NCBI GenBank assembly: GCA_000720845.1
Contig: JODU01000012.1
Span: forward strand, 62,001 to 126,000
Source of the DNA: Kitasatospora aureofaciens
GTDB lineage: Bacteria > Actinomycetota > Actinomycetes > Streptomycetales > Streptomycetaceae
Length of the DNA: 64,000 nt
Direction of reading: 5' to 3'
How positions within the stretch are numbered: position 1 is the stretch's first letter; each line of letters starts with the position of its first letter. Below, piece after piece: positions 54,464-62,973 of the stretch. The position numbers and the translations under genes are program-made. The notes beneath the pieces are model-generated. The model ran no database searches and was not told the DNA's origin. It saw only the letters and a program-made list of their open reading frames with translations.

Positions 54464-55111
54464 ATGGACTCCTTCTCGACCCTCATCCGCACGGCGTCCC
54501 ACGAGCAGCACGTGGAGGCGGAGACCTCCACCTTCATGAGCGACCTGCTCGGGGGCCGGCTCGGCGTGGACGCCTACGCGCGCTACACCGAGCAGCTGTG
54601 GTTCGTCTACGAGGCCCTGGAGGCCGCCGCCGGACGGCTGGCGGCGGATCCGGTGGCCGGGCCGTTCGTCCGGCCGGAGCTGCTCCGGCTGGCCTCCCTG
54701 GAGCGGGACCTGGCGCACCTGCGCGGCGCCGGCTGGCGCGCGGGCCTGACCGCCCTGCCCGCGACCGAGGCGTACGCGGCCCGGGTGCGCGAGTGCGCCG
54801 AGGACTGGCCGGCGGGGTACGTCGCCCACCACTACACGCGCTACCTCGGCGACCTGTCGGGCGGGCAGATCATCCGCGACAAGGCCGAGCGGACGTGGGG
54901 CTTCGCCAGGAAGGGCGACGGGGTCCGCTTCTACGTCTTCGAGGAGATCCCCAACCCGGCCGCCTTCAAGCGGGAGTACCGCGAACTGCTGGACGGCATC
55001 CGCGCGGACGACCTGGAGAAGCAGCGGATCGTCGCCGAGTGCAGGCGCGCCTTCGCTCTGAACACGGCGGTCTTCCGGGCGCTGGGCGAGGAGTTCCCGC
55101 TGTCCGCGTGA
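54464..55111 (+). CDS. haem oxygenase (HmuO type)
   Basis: The 215-residue enzyme opens haem to biliverdin, CO and Fe2+. The proximal His is His16, aligned with His20 of C. diphtheriae HmuO through the shared STFMSDLLGGRLGV. The distal helix is HHYTRYLGDLSGGQII, with the conserved GDLSGG. The overall helix pattern is complete. It is preceded by an iron box, so expression should rise under iron starvation, and it lies near an HtaA-type haem surface protein, consistent with a haem-iron acquisition locus. Confidence 0.95.
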   Translation: MDSFSTLIRTASHEQHVEAETSTFMSDLLGGRLGVDAYARYTEQLWFVYEALEAAAGRLAADPVAGPFVRPELLRLASLERDLAHLRGAGWRAGLTALPATEAYAARVRECAEDWPAGYVAHHYTRYLGDLSGGQIIRDKAERTWGFARKGDGVRFYVFEEIPNPAAFKREYRELLDGIRADDLEKQRIVAECRRAFALNTAVFRALGEEFPLSA

Positions 55112-55129
55112 GCCGGGCGGTGCGCCGGC

Positions 55130-55154
55130 AGCGGTGGCGGTCGCCGTCACCGCT
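55130..55154. terminator. hairpin between the haem oxygenase and phzF-like genes
   Basis: AGCGGTGGCG pairs with CGTCACCGCT (one mismatch) around five bases; the right arm includes the stop of the convergent gene. Confidence 0.45.
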
Positions 55155-55791
55155 CCAGGCGTACCCGCCCGCCGATCTCGACCCAGCCCTCGGGCTGCGG
55201 TGCGGTGAGGATCTGGGAGCCGGCCCCCTGCGTGATGTTCAGGGCGCGGCCCAGCTGCCCGGTCAGCAGCAGCGCCGCCGCGCCCGTCGCCTCGTCCTCG
55301 TCGATCCCGTCCTCGCGCCCGGGGAAGGCGCGGGCGCGCACTCTTCCCGCCGCCTCGTCCTCCCACGCCCAGGCGTAGATCCACTCCCCCTTCGGCGGCA
55401 CCGCCAGGTCGTCGACCTCGGCGACGGTGGCGTACTGACGCAGGGTGCGCGGCGGGGCCCACTCGGGGCGGGCCTCGATCCAGCTGAACTCCCCGTCCAG
55501 CCGGGCGCCCACCACCCCGGCCGGGGTGACGAGTTCGGGCACGTCGAGCAGCCAGGCGGTGCCGACGCAGGGGTGCCCGGCGAAGGGCAGGCGCAGGGTG
55601 GGCGTGTAGATGTCGACGACGCCGCGCTCGGGGTCGTCGACGAACACGGTCTCACTGAAGCCGAGTTCGGCGGCCAGCTCCTGCCGCCGCTCGGGCTCCG
55701 GCAGCACGGATCCGTCCCGGACGACGCCCAGTTCGTTGCCGTATCCGCCGTTCGGGGCGCAGAAGACGCGCAGTACGTCGTAGTCGATCAC
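55147..55791 (-). CDS. PhzF-family isomerase/epimerase-like protein
   Basis: The GTG 55791 (VIDYDVLRVFCAPNGGYGN) is preferred because the family starts right at this strand; a TTG four codons upstream is possible and no ribosome binding site is clear. The 214-residue protein has the PhzF motifs RVFCAPNGGYGNELGVV, LGFSETVFV with the catalytic-type Glu, LPFAGHPCVGTAWLL, and the C-terminal DEDEATGAAALLLTGQLG. At ~214 residues it is shorter than classical PhzF (~280). The substrate is unknown. Confidence 0.88.
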   Translation of the reverse strand: MIDYDVLRVFCAPNGGYGNELGVVRDGSVLPEPERRQELAAELGFSETVFVDDPERGVVDIYTPTLRLPFAGHPCVGTAWLLDVPELVTPAGVVGARLDGEFSWIEARPEWAPPRTLRQYATVAEVDDLAVPPKGEWIYAWAWEDEAAGRVRARAFPGREDGIDEDEATGAAALLLTGQLGRALNITQGAGSQILTAPQPEGWVEIGGRVRLER

Positions 55792-55850
55792 CGGGGCATT
55801 CAAGCATCGCCCGGGGGCGGCCGTTGCGGGCCGCCCCGGCCCGCAACGGA

Positions 55851-57095
55851 CTACTCGGCGGACCGTGCCCGCGCCCGCCGCCCGCGCGCCGCGTACACCG
55901 CGCCCGCGCCGGCCACGACCGCGACACCGGCCGCCGCGCCCAGGGCCGGGCCCGGTATGTCCGAACCGGTGGAGGCGAGGCTGCCGCCGCCGGTCGAACC
56001 GCCGGTGGTCGTTCCGGCGCCGCCGACGGTCGAACCCGTGCCGCCGGTACTCCCGGCGCCGCCGGTGGTCGCGCCGCCGGTGCCGCCCGCGCCGCCGGAG
56101 CTGCCCGTGCCGCCGCCGTCAGGCAGCCGGGCGTCTTCGCCGAGCGCCACCGTCAGGCCGACCGGGTCGAGGGCCGTGCCGGCCGGGTAGTTGCCGAAGA
56201 CCTTGGCACCGGCGTCGGTGACGGTGGCGGCGATGCCGTCGACCGTGATGACGTCCTTGTCGGCCCTCAGGTCGCCGGACCGGGCCGCGAGGTCGGCCAG
56301 GACCACGCCCTCGGTCCGCGTGCCGAGGCTGTTCACGTCGGCGGTGAGCTTGCCGGTGCCTCCGTCCAGGGTGGCCTTGAGGTTGCTCAGGGTCAGGTCG
56401 AGGCCGTAGGTCCCGTCCGACTCGTGGCCCTTGAAGTTGACGGCGCCCTTGAAGGCGGCGGTCAGCTTGTCGGTGTCCGTGTCGTAGGTGCCGGTGGCAT
56501 CCTTGAAGGTGAACGCGCCGTTCCCGGCGGCCTGGGTGGCGCCGCCGGAGACGGTGACCCTGCCCTTGGCGATGGTTCCGACGACGTAGGCGCGGAAGGA
56601 CTCCTTCACGCCCCAGCGGAGGGTGCCGTCGGCGATGGCGCCCTTGGCGGGGGCCGCGCTCGCGGGGGCCGACGGCGGGGCGCTCGTGCTCGCCGCGGGG
56701 CTCGGGCCCTGGGTACCGGGCGTGGTCTGCGGGCCGGTCGGTTCCGGGTCGGTCGGGCCGGTGGTCGGCTCCTTGGAGGGTTCCCCGGTGGGACCGCTGG
56801 TGGGACCGGTCGTGGGCCCGGTCGTGGGACCGGTGGTGGGCCCGGTCGTGGGACCGGTCGTCGGCTCCGTGGTCGGGGGCGTCTTCTTGACCACCGTCAG
56901 CGGGTCCCCGGCCGCGCCCGCGTAGCTCGCACTGCCGAGGTACTCGCCCGCCTCGGCGGTGAGGGTGGTCGCCATGCCGGTCATCGCGCGGGACACGGCG
57001 ACCGTGGCGAGCGCCGCGATGGAGTCCAGGCACTCCTGGAGGTACTGCTCCACGTTGTACACCGGCACGACCAGCGTGACGTCATAGGCGTTCAT
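55851..57095 (-). CDS. chimeric ORF: glycosyltransferase family 2 N-terminus fused to wall-anchored HtaA protein
   Basis: The first ~27 residues (MNAYDVTLVVPVYNVEQY and then CLDSIAA) are the start of a GT2 glycosyltransferase and overlap the Stealth gene stop (ATGA). From residue ~28 the sequence is unrelated: a short exported-type segment, a TTGP repeat linker (~75-120), an HtaA domain (~165-330; GTLRWGVKESFRAYVVGTI...GNGAFTFKDATGTY), a Gly/Thr-rich stem, the LASTG sortase motif (373-377), a membrane segment and a basic tail. HtaA domains bind haem at the cell surface. The chimera has no signal peptide, so it should not be exported. It looks like the product of a deletion or rearrangement, or an assembly misjoin. 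Confidence 0.8.
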   Translation of the reverse strand: MNAYDVTLVVPVYNVEQYLQECLDSIAALATVAVSRAMTGMATTLTAEAGEYLGSASYAGAAGDPLTVVKKTPPTTEPTTGPTTGPTTGPTTGPTTGPTSGPTGEPSKEPTTGPTDPEPTGPQTTPGTQGPSPAASTSAPPSAPASAAPAKGAIADGTLRWGVKESFRAYVVGTIAKGRVTVSGGATQAAGNGAFTFKDATGTYDTDTDKLTAAFKGAVNFKGHESDGTYGLDLTLSNLKATLDGGTGKLTADVNSLGTRTEGVVLADLAARSGDLRADKDVITVDGIAATVTDAGAKVFGNYPAGTALDPVGLTVALGEDARLPDGGGTGSSGGAGGTGGATTGGAGSTGGTGSTVGGAGTTTGGSTGGGSLASTGSDIPGPALGAAAGVAVVAGAGAVYAARGRRARARSAE

Positions 57096-58882
57096 GTGCG
57101 CTGGGGCTCGCTCGCGGGCTCGATGGCGTTCTTGTGGTCCGCCACCTCGTACGGGCTGGGCACCGGGAAGTAGGCCTTGAGGAAACGATCCAGCATGGTC
57201 CGCTGCGCTTCCGGGTCAGCGGCTTCCACCGTGTCGTTGAGGCAGAAGGTGTCCATGTTCCGGTTGGCGAGGAGCGTATTGAGGCGCCGGTCGGCAAGGT
57301 CCGCCGACAGGTCGATGTACCGGTACTGGATCTCCCCCACCGTGGCCCGCGCCGAGTGATAGGCGAAATAGTGATGCAGTGACGAGGCGATCGGCACGTC
57401 GTCGGGGGACCGGAAACGTGAATGCTGGGTGGCGGCGTGCTCCTGGGCGAAGGTCTCCTCGATCTCCTGCAGCACACTCCTGCGCAGCGCGTGCGGGGTG
57501 TGCTTCATCTTCTGGGAAATGGCGGTACCGAACTTCTGCGCGATGAGCCAGCGGCTGTTCTTTCCCGCGGCGTTGACCGGCAGATCGTCCGGGGATGTCG
57601 GCCCGCCCGGGATCAGTGCGGGCGAGGTGAAGAACTTGGTGATGCCGTTCGGGTGGAAGAAGTGCGCGGGCGTGACCGGCCGGCCGAAGAACACGTCGTC
57701 GTTCAGGTAGAGGAAGCACTCCGAGAGCCCCGGGATGTGGTGCAGCTGGCTCTCGATGGCGTGGGAGTTGAACGTCGGCAGGGCGGCGGCCTCGGAGAAG
57801 ATCTCCCGGTGGTCCACCACCCGGAGGTTCGCGTGCTGCGTCTGGAGCCAGGAGGGCACCTGCCCCGCCGTCACGAGATAGATGTTGCGCACCCAGGGCG
57901 CGTTCTGGTGGAGCGAGCGCAGTGAGTAGCGCAGTTCGTCACGGCTGGTGAACCGCGAGTCGTTCGCCGCCTGCTCGTGCAGCCCGTCCGCGGAGAATCC
58001 CCGGCGCACTCGGTCGCGCGACGCCCGCCAGACCGGGTCCGAGTCGTCCACCCAGGTGTACACGACGTCGATGGGGAACTGGTGGTCCTCGGGGAGCGGC
58101 ACGGCGAACTCGGCCAGCGTCCGAGCCGTCCCGGTGCGGTACGCGGGGGGTATGGGGCTGAAGAGGCTCTGCGGCGCCGACTTGCGCACGGCCCCCGTCG
58201 GCACCGCGTCGATGACCCGGTTGGGCCGCGGGGCGCGCAGCTCCCCGTCCCGCTCCGTCCACATCTCGATGTCGCATCCGCTGGCCGCGCCGAAGACCAG
58301 TCGCTGGGTGGGGTCGCACACGTACCAGGCGACCCTCAGCACCTTGTGGTTGCGCAGCTGCCGCCAGGACCGCTCCTCGTCGCCGGGCTCCATCCGGGCC
58401 TCGCTGCCCGCGGCCGGTCCCACGTAGCCCGGGGCCTGTTCGAAGGCCAGCCGGAGCAGCTCCTCCACCAGCGGGCGGGACGCGGTGGGGACGGCGACGG
58501 CGGGCAGTCCGCTGTTCGTGCCGCGCACGCAGAAGTAGTCGATGCCGGCCGACTCCAGGACGGAGACCACGATGTTGAGGTTGCGGGCCCGGGCCGCCCA
58601 GTCCGTCGCACCCTCGACCAGCAGCGCGCGCATGTGGCGGCGGCCGACCCGGACGACTCGCCGGGTGTGGGCGGGGCTGTGCCGGGGAGCGTTGCGCTTG
58701 CCCCCCATCGCCCAGACCACCGCGGCGGAGCGTACCGAGTCGGCGGCGGTGAGCGAGGACTTCACCGCCTTGCGGACGGGAGTCGGCACCCCGCGGACGA
58801 TGCGCCGCCTCGCGCCGGTCGGGACCGCGGACCGGTACGCCGAAATCAGCGCTCCGGCTTCAGGGTTGTCCGAGCCACCCAC
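57092..58882 (-). CDS. Stealth-family polysaccharide phosphotransferase
   Basis: The GTG 58882 (VGGSDNPEAGALISAYRSAV) with GGTGGA upstream gives 596 residues; longer frames read into the AT-richer upstream region. The four Stealth conserved regions are present: CR1 FPIDVVYTWVDDSDPVW (~272), CR2 around SRDELRYSLRSLHQNAPWVRNIYLVTAGQVPSWL and FLYLNDDVFFG, CR3 SQKMKHTPHALRRSVLQEIEE, and CR4 ADRRLNTLLANRNMDTFCLND. These enzymes transfer hexose-1-phosphate to make phosphodiester-linked capsule or wall polymers. It is coupled by ATGA overlap to the GT2 start that is now fused to HtaA. Confidence 0.92.
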   Translation of the reverse strand: MGGSDNPEAGALISAYRSAVPTGARRRIVRGVPTPVRKAVKSSLTAADSVRSAAVVWAMGGKRNAPRHSPAHTRRVVRVGRRHMRALLVEGATDWAARARNLNIVVSVLESAGIDYFCVRGTNSGLPAVAVPTASRPLVEELLRLAFEQAPGYVGPAAGSEARMEPGDEERSWRQLRNHKVLRVAWYVCDPTQRLVFGAASGCDIEMWTERDGELRAPRPNRVIDAVPTGAVRKSAPQSLFSPIPPAYRTGTARTLAEFAVPLPEDHQFPIDVVYTWVDDSDPVWRASRDRVRRGFSADGLHEQAANDSRFTSRDELRYSLRSLHQNAPWVRNIYLVTAGQVPSWLQTQHANLRVVDHREIFSEAAALPTFNSHAIESQLHHIPGLSECFLYLNDDVFFGRPVTPAHFFHPNGITKFFTSPALIPGGPTSPDDLPVNAAGKNSRWLIAQKFGTAISQKMKHTPHALRRSVLQEIEETFAQEHAATQHSRFRSPDDVPIASSLHHYFAYHSARATVGEIQYRYIDLSADLADRRLNTLLANRNMDTFCLNDTVEAADPEAQRTMLDRFLKAYFPVPSPYEVADHKNAIEPASEPQRT

Positions 58883-59176
58883 GAGGCATCCACCATCCGT
58901 ACCCAGCAGCTCTGCCCTCCAAGGACGTCCACACCTCGCTGTGTGGGGCCTTGGACTAGAAGAAGCACGCATTCCCAGACACGGGGGCCCATCACCCCCG
59001 ATTCGACTGCGATCGCCACGCACGGCAATCCATCAAACTTTCACATAATGGTTTCCTAAAAGTCCAGATCAAGACAGTCAACAGACAGCTTGCGGCGCGT
59101 GACGATCACCACATGCAACGGATACAACCATTTGCCGCTCTGGACTTTCAGCTCCCTCTGCTGTAGAGGGGCTCCG
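58883..59176. other. 294-base AT-richer region upstream of the Stealth gene
   Basis: This stretch has lower GC than its neighbours, especially 59025-59090. It holds an inverted repeat (AAAGTCCAGA at 59059-59068, TCTGGACTTT at 59139-59148) with a 70-base gap. It probably contains the Stealth promoter; no gene is seen. Confidence 0.5.
59151..59173 (-). terminator. hairpin after the propeller-like gene
   Basis: CCCTCT and AGAGGG, 6-base arms with loop GCTGT, flanked by further GC pairs, directly downstream of the minus-strand stop at 59177. Confidence 0.45.
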
Positions 59177-60304
59177 TCAACTACCCGGCAGGCGGACCCA
59201 GTCGGACAGGGTCAGTCCCGGCTCCGGCCGCTGCCTGTTCACCAGGACGGCGCCGTCCGCGGCGACCATCGCCATGACGATCCGGCCACGCCCGTCCAGC
59301 GCCAGCGCCGGGGTGCCGGCACAGGCCAGCCCGGTGTCGGTCCACCACAGCCCCCCGGACTCGGCGCCGGTGCCGCACACCCCCAGCACCGCTGTTCCCG
59401 TACGTCCCTGGTGGGCCAGGACCGTGCAGTCGTAGCCGTCGACGGCGGCACGGAGCGTGGCGTGGGGGCCCTGACCGGGAGCCCCGCCGGCGGGGAAGGC
59501 CCACTCACCGGGCCGCTGCGCGTAGACACCCGTCCCGCTCTGCTCGGACCAGTAGGCGGTGAACACCCCGGGCGCGGTCTCCAGGAGCGCGGCCGAACCG
59601 GGTACCGGAGCCGGGGTGAGGTCCTGCGCCCGGCGCAGGTCCGCCCCCGGTTCCGTCTGCACCCAGTGCATGACCGCTCGGTGCCCCGGCGCGAGCAGTT
59701 CGACCAGCCCGGCCGAGTTCGCCGCGGCGCTCAGCCCGCCCGCGACCGCGCCGCCGCGCAGGTCCTTCCATGCCTCCCAGGCCCCGTTCTTCGCCTCGCG
59801 CCTCAGCATGACCCCGCCGGGGCCGCCGGAGACGAAGACGTGGACCGTGCCCTGTCCGTCGACGGCGGCGGTCGGCGCGCCGAGGCTCGCCGCCTCCCTG
59901 GGACCACGGAAGGGGTTGCCGAGGGAACGCCAGTCGCCGAGCGTCCGCCCGGTCTGGTACTGCACGGCGTAGACCAGGTCGACCTTCGGTCCGTCACCGC
60001 CCGGCCGCTCCCGGCGCCCGAGGAAGTGCGCGTAGCGGTTGGCCCCCTGGGCCACGGCGAGATCCGTCACCCCTTCGACGGGAAAGAAGTCCGGCCCGGT
60101 GAAGCTGCCGCTCCCCACCGCGGTCTCCGTCCAGCGGTGCACCCCGCCTTCGACCGACGCGTACACACTGAGGCGGTCGTCGTTCCCGCGCAGCAGCCAC
60201 GACCCCGTGACCGCGGAGGCAGCGGACACGCGCTGGGGCCGCGCCTCGGCCGCGACACCGGATCGGGTCCCCCGGTCCACCGCCTGCGCACCTCTGCCGC
60301 GCAT
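59177..60304 (-). CDS. propeller-like repeat protein, paralogue of the gene at 61820
   Basis: The ATG at 60304 is 11 bases after GGAGG. The 375-residue protein has an Arg-rich N-terminus with no clear signal peptide, then repeats of ~45-50 residues of the kind SWLLRGNDDRLSVYASVEGGVHRWTE, PTAAVDGQGTVHVFVSGGPGGVMLRR and LALDGRGRIVMAMVAADGAVLV. This pattern (short strands, then DGRGR.V.VF) fits a beta-propeller such as PLL-type lectins. It resembles the protein at 61820-62845 over its whole length (WLLRGNDDRLSVY versus WLLLGRDGRLSVY; DGYDCTVLAHQ versus DGHDCTLLAQR). It is divergent from the LCP gene. Function unknown; polysaccharide binding is a guess. Confidence 0.8.
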   Translation of the reverse strand: MRGRGAQAVDRGTRSGVAAEARPQRVSAASAVTGSWLLRGNDDRLSVYASVEGGVHRWTETAVGSGSFTGPDFFPVEGVTDLAVAQGANRYAHFLGRRERPGGDGPKVDLVYAVQYQTGRTLGDWRSLGNPFRGPREAASLGAPTAAVDGQGTVHVFVSGGPGGVMLRREAKNGAWEAWKDLRGGAVAGGLSAAANSAGLVELLAPGHRAVMHWVQTEPGADLRRAQDLTPAPVPGSAALLETAPGVFTAYWSEQSGTGVYAQRPGEWAFPAGGAPGQGPHATLRAAVDGYDCTVLAHQGRTGTAVLGVCGTGAESGGLWWTDTGLACAGTPALALDGRGRIVMAMVAADGAVLVNRQRPEPGLTLSDWVRLPGS

Positions 60305-60644
60305 GTGTGCCGTCCCCTCCTACGCCGGGCCTGGTGTCCACAGATGGCTCCAGAATTCGCCACATCATACGCACGACCGAACAGGTGTCCCAGTGTCCTG
60401 CCGGCACCGCGCGGACCTCGTACGACGGCCTCCCCAGCCGGTACCGGCGCGCGCGGAGCCACGTCGGAACCGGTCGGTCCGCCCTCTCGCCGAGGCACAC
60501 ACCGGGCACATCGGTCGTACGAGTGCTCGACCGCGTGTCTATAGTTCAATGCCAACCAAGCGTCAGCCGAGCAGCACCGACCCGGCCCCTCACGGGAGCG
60601 GCCTGCTGCTCCTGCCCTCTGGGCACGAGTTGCGAGGACCCGCC
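60305..60644. promoter_or_regulatory. divergent region between the propeller-like gene and the LCP gene
   Basis: This 340-base stretch has -10-like elements on both strands: TATGAT on the minus strand (60364-60369) and TATAGT on the plus strand (60540-60545). The latter implies a ~93-base leader for LCP. No further gene is seen. Confidence 0.5.
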
Positions 60645-61754
60645 GTGAGCCACGACCTGAGCACCCCCGTGCCGCCTGCCCCTCAATCGCCGCGCGAGGG
60701 GCGCGGAAGCCGAAGAGCCGGGAAGAACGGTAAGAAGAAGCGCCGCACCGGCCGGAACATCCTGATCGGCCTGGCCGTACTCGTCGTCGCCGCGGGCGGC
60801 ACCGCCTACTGGCTCTACAGCGACCTGAACGGCAACATCAACGGCGTCGACATCGACGACGCCATCGGCAAGGACCGCCCGGAGAAGCTCCCCACCTCCG
60901 GGCAGAACATCCTGATCCTCGGCTCCGACTCGCGCGCGGGCGACAACGCCGGTCTGAACACCGGCAAGGTCGCGGGGGCCCGTTCGGACACGGCGCTGGT
61001 GATGCACATCCCCGAGGGGCGCAAGGAGGCCGTCGCCGTCAGCATCCCGCGCGACACCCTGGTGACCCGGCCCGAGTGCACCAAGTCCGACGGCTCCGAG
61101 GTGGCCTCGGCCGAGCGTGTGATGTTCAACTCCGTCTACTCGCAGGTCGGTCCGGCCTGCGTGGTCAAGACGGTGGAGAAGATGTCCGGGGTCCGCATGG
61201 ACCACTACGTGGAGATCGACTTCGCGGGCTTCAAGGACCTGGTGGACGCGATAGGCGGCGTCACCGTCACCGTCGACCAGAACATCCACGACAAGTCCAG
61301 CGGGCTCGACCTGACGGCCGGCACGCACAAGCTGAACGGCACGGACTCACTGGCCTTCGTGCGCACCCGGCACGGCGTCGGTGACGGCAGCGACCTCGGG
61401 CGGATCGGGCTCCAGCAGGAATTCATGATCGCCCTGCTGAGCGAGATCAAGAAGCAGGACCTCCTGGGCAGCCCGACCAAGACGTACAAGATCGCGGACA
61501 CGCTCACCGCGGCCCTCACCACCGACTCCGAACTCGCCTCGCTCACCGCGCTCGCGGACTTCGGGCGCAGTCTGAACGGGGTGGACCCGTCCACGATGGA
61601 CACCATCATGCTGCCGGTGGCGTACGACAAGATCGACCCGAACCGGGTGGTGGCCGCGGAGCCGCAGGCGTCCACGCTGTGGAAGGCGATCCGCAGCGAC
61701 CAGGAGATCCCGGAGTCGGCGAAGAAGTCCCCCGCCGGCGGCAAGACGTCCTGA
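60645..61754 (+). CDS. LytR-CpsA-Psr (LCP) family glycopolymer ligase
   Basis: The GTG 60645 has GAGGA at about eight bases; an in-frame ATG at 60549 lies upstream of the likely transcription start. The 369-residue protein has a basic cytoplasmic tail (GKNGKKKRRTGRN), one membrane segment (ILIGLAVLVVAAGGTAYWLY) and an external LCP domain: NILILGSDSRAG, ARSDTALVMHIP, VAVSIPRDTLV with the catalytic-type Arg-Asp, IDFAGFKDLVDAIGGVTVTV, and SLAFVRTRHGVGDGSDLGRIGLQQEF. LCP enzymes attach wall polymers to peptidoglycan. It is flanked on both sides by paralogous propeller-like genes, and a Stealth gene lies nearby, together a glycopolymer locus. Confidence 0.94.
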   Translation: MSHDLSTPVPPAPQSPREGRGSRRAGKNGKKKRRTGRNILIGLAVLVVAAGGTAYWLYSDLNGNINGVDIDDAIGKDRPEKLPTSGQNILILGSDSRAGDNAGLNTGKVAGARSDTALVMHIPEGRKEAVAVSIPRDTLVTRPECTKSDGSEVASAERVMFNSVYSQVGPACVVKTVEKMSGVRMDHYVEIDFAGFKDLVDAIGGVTVTVDQNIHDKSSGLDLTAGTHKLNGTDSLAFVRTRHGVGDGSDLGRIGLQQEFMIALLSEIKKQDLLGSPTKTYKIADTLTAALTTDSELASLTALADFGRSLNGVDPSTMDTIMLPVAYDKIDPNRVVAAEPQASTLWKAIRSDQEIPESAKKSPAGGKTS

Positions 61755-61768
61755 CCCGCCACCGGTTG

Positions 61769-61781
61769 GCCCCGCCGGGGC
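61769..61781. terminator. short hairpin after the LCP gene
   Basis: GCCCC and GGGGC with loop GCC lie 15 bases after the stop, between convergent genes. Confidence 0.3.
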
Positions 61782-61819
61782 GGGAGGAGGCCCCTCTCCC
61801 CCGGTTCTCGCCGCCCTCC

Positions 61820-62845
61820 TCAGACCGCCGCCCAAGCCCCCAGCGCCAGCCCCGGCTCGTCCTTGCGCCGGCTCAGCAGCAGTTGCCCGGCCGACGGGGA
61901 CAGGGTCGCCGCCACCAGGCGGTCGTCGGCGTCCAGGGCCAGGGAGACGGTCGCGTCGGCCGGCAGCGCGGGGCCCGACTCGGTCCAGGCGGCGCCCATC
62001 TCCTCCAGTTCCGTGGGGTACGCGGCGAAGGCGACGCGGCCGCTGGCCGCCGAACGCTGGGCGAGGAGCGTGCAGTCGTGGCCGTCTATGACGGTGCGGA
62101 CGGCGGCCACGGGGCCGGGGCCGACGGCGGTCGCCAGGGGCGTCGGCTTCCCGCCCGGGCGCCAGGCGCACAGCTCACCGGTGCCCGCGTCGGTGAAGAA
62201 GACCGTGGTGTGCTCCGCGGAGGTGGCCAGGGCGCGCAGGGTGCCCGGGCGGACGGCCGCGTCGAGGCGCTCCCCCAGCACCGGTCGCGCGCCCGGCTTG
62301 TCCTGGCTCCAGTGCAGGATGCCGCCCTCGACGGGCGCGTACAGCTGGACCAGGCCGGAGTCGGCCGTCACGGCCGCGGGCGACTCCTGGACGCCGCGGC
62401 CCTTCAGGTCCCGCCAGGGCTCCCAGCCGCCCTTCTCCTGCTGGGCCACCATGCTCATGCCGCCGCCCCCGTTGCGGACGAAGACATGGGCACGTCCCTG
62501 CGCGTCGACCGCGACGGCGGGGGTTCCGGTGCGGTCGCCCTGCTTGTTGGGGTGGCCGGCCGGCTGCCAGTCCAGGGGCGCGAGCAGCGGCCGGAAGTGC
62601 GTGGTGTGCACGAGGCCGCAGCGGTCGGCACCGGTCGGGCGCCAGGCGACCAGGTGGGCGTAGCCGTCGGGGCCCCGGCCGGCCGCGAGGCCGCCGGGGC
62701 GCAGTTCCTGGTCGCCGCCGATGCGGCGCGGCGCCTCCCAGGGGCCCGCGGGCGTGCGTTCGGCGCGCCACAGGGCGGCGTCGTTCGACGGGAGGTACAC
62801 ACTGAGGCGGCCGTCGCGGCCGAGGAGAAGCCAGTCGCCATTCAC
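61820..62845 (-). CDS. propeller-like repeat protein, paralogue of the gene at 59177
   Basis: The GTG start opens directly on the first repeat (VNGDWLLLGRDGRLSVYLPS), without the 35-residue extension of its paralogue. The 341-residue protein repeats the same strand pattern: PAVAVDAQGRAHVFVRNGGGGMSMVAQ, GLVQLYAPVEGGILHW, SLALDADDRLVAATLSPSAGQLLLS. It has no signal peptide or membrane segment, so unless exported by an unusual route it is cytoplasmic. It is convergent with the LCP gene. Function unknown. Confidence 0.8.
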   Translation of the reverse strand: MNGDWLLLGRDGRLSVYLPSNDAALWRAERTPAGPWEAPRRIGGDQELRPGGLAAGRGPDGYAHLVAWRPTGADRCGLVHTTHFRPLLAPLDWQPAGHPNKQGDRTGTPAVAVDAQGRAHVFVRNGGGGMSMVAQQEKGGWEPWRDLKGRGVQESPAAVTADSGLVQLYAPVEGGILHWSQDKPGARPVLGERLDAAVRPGTLRALATSAEHTTVFFTDAGTGELCAWRPGGKPTPLATAVGPGPVAAVRTVIDGHDCTLLAQRSAASGRVAFAAYPTELEEMGAAWTESGPALPADATVSLALDADDRLVAATLSPSAGQLLLSRRKDEPGLALGAWAAV

Positions 62846-62973
62846 CGGATCACTCTAAGCGGGGCCGTCGGCTCCGTGTCGGTCGGGTACGGCCGTCGCG
62901 CCCGGCCGGAGGTGGCGGGGCGGGGGCGGGGCGGCGGGGCAGAGGGCCGGCCGGTGCGTGCGACCCTGGCGGG

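Noticed and set aside
60549..60644. Upstream ATG start for the LCP gene
   Set aside because: The likely -10 (TATAGT) ends four bases before it, so the transcript probably begins after this ATG; GTG 60645 has a proper ribosome binding site.
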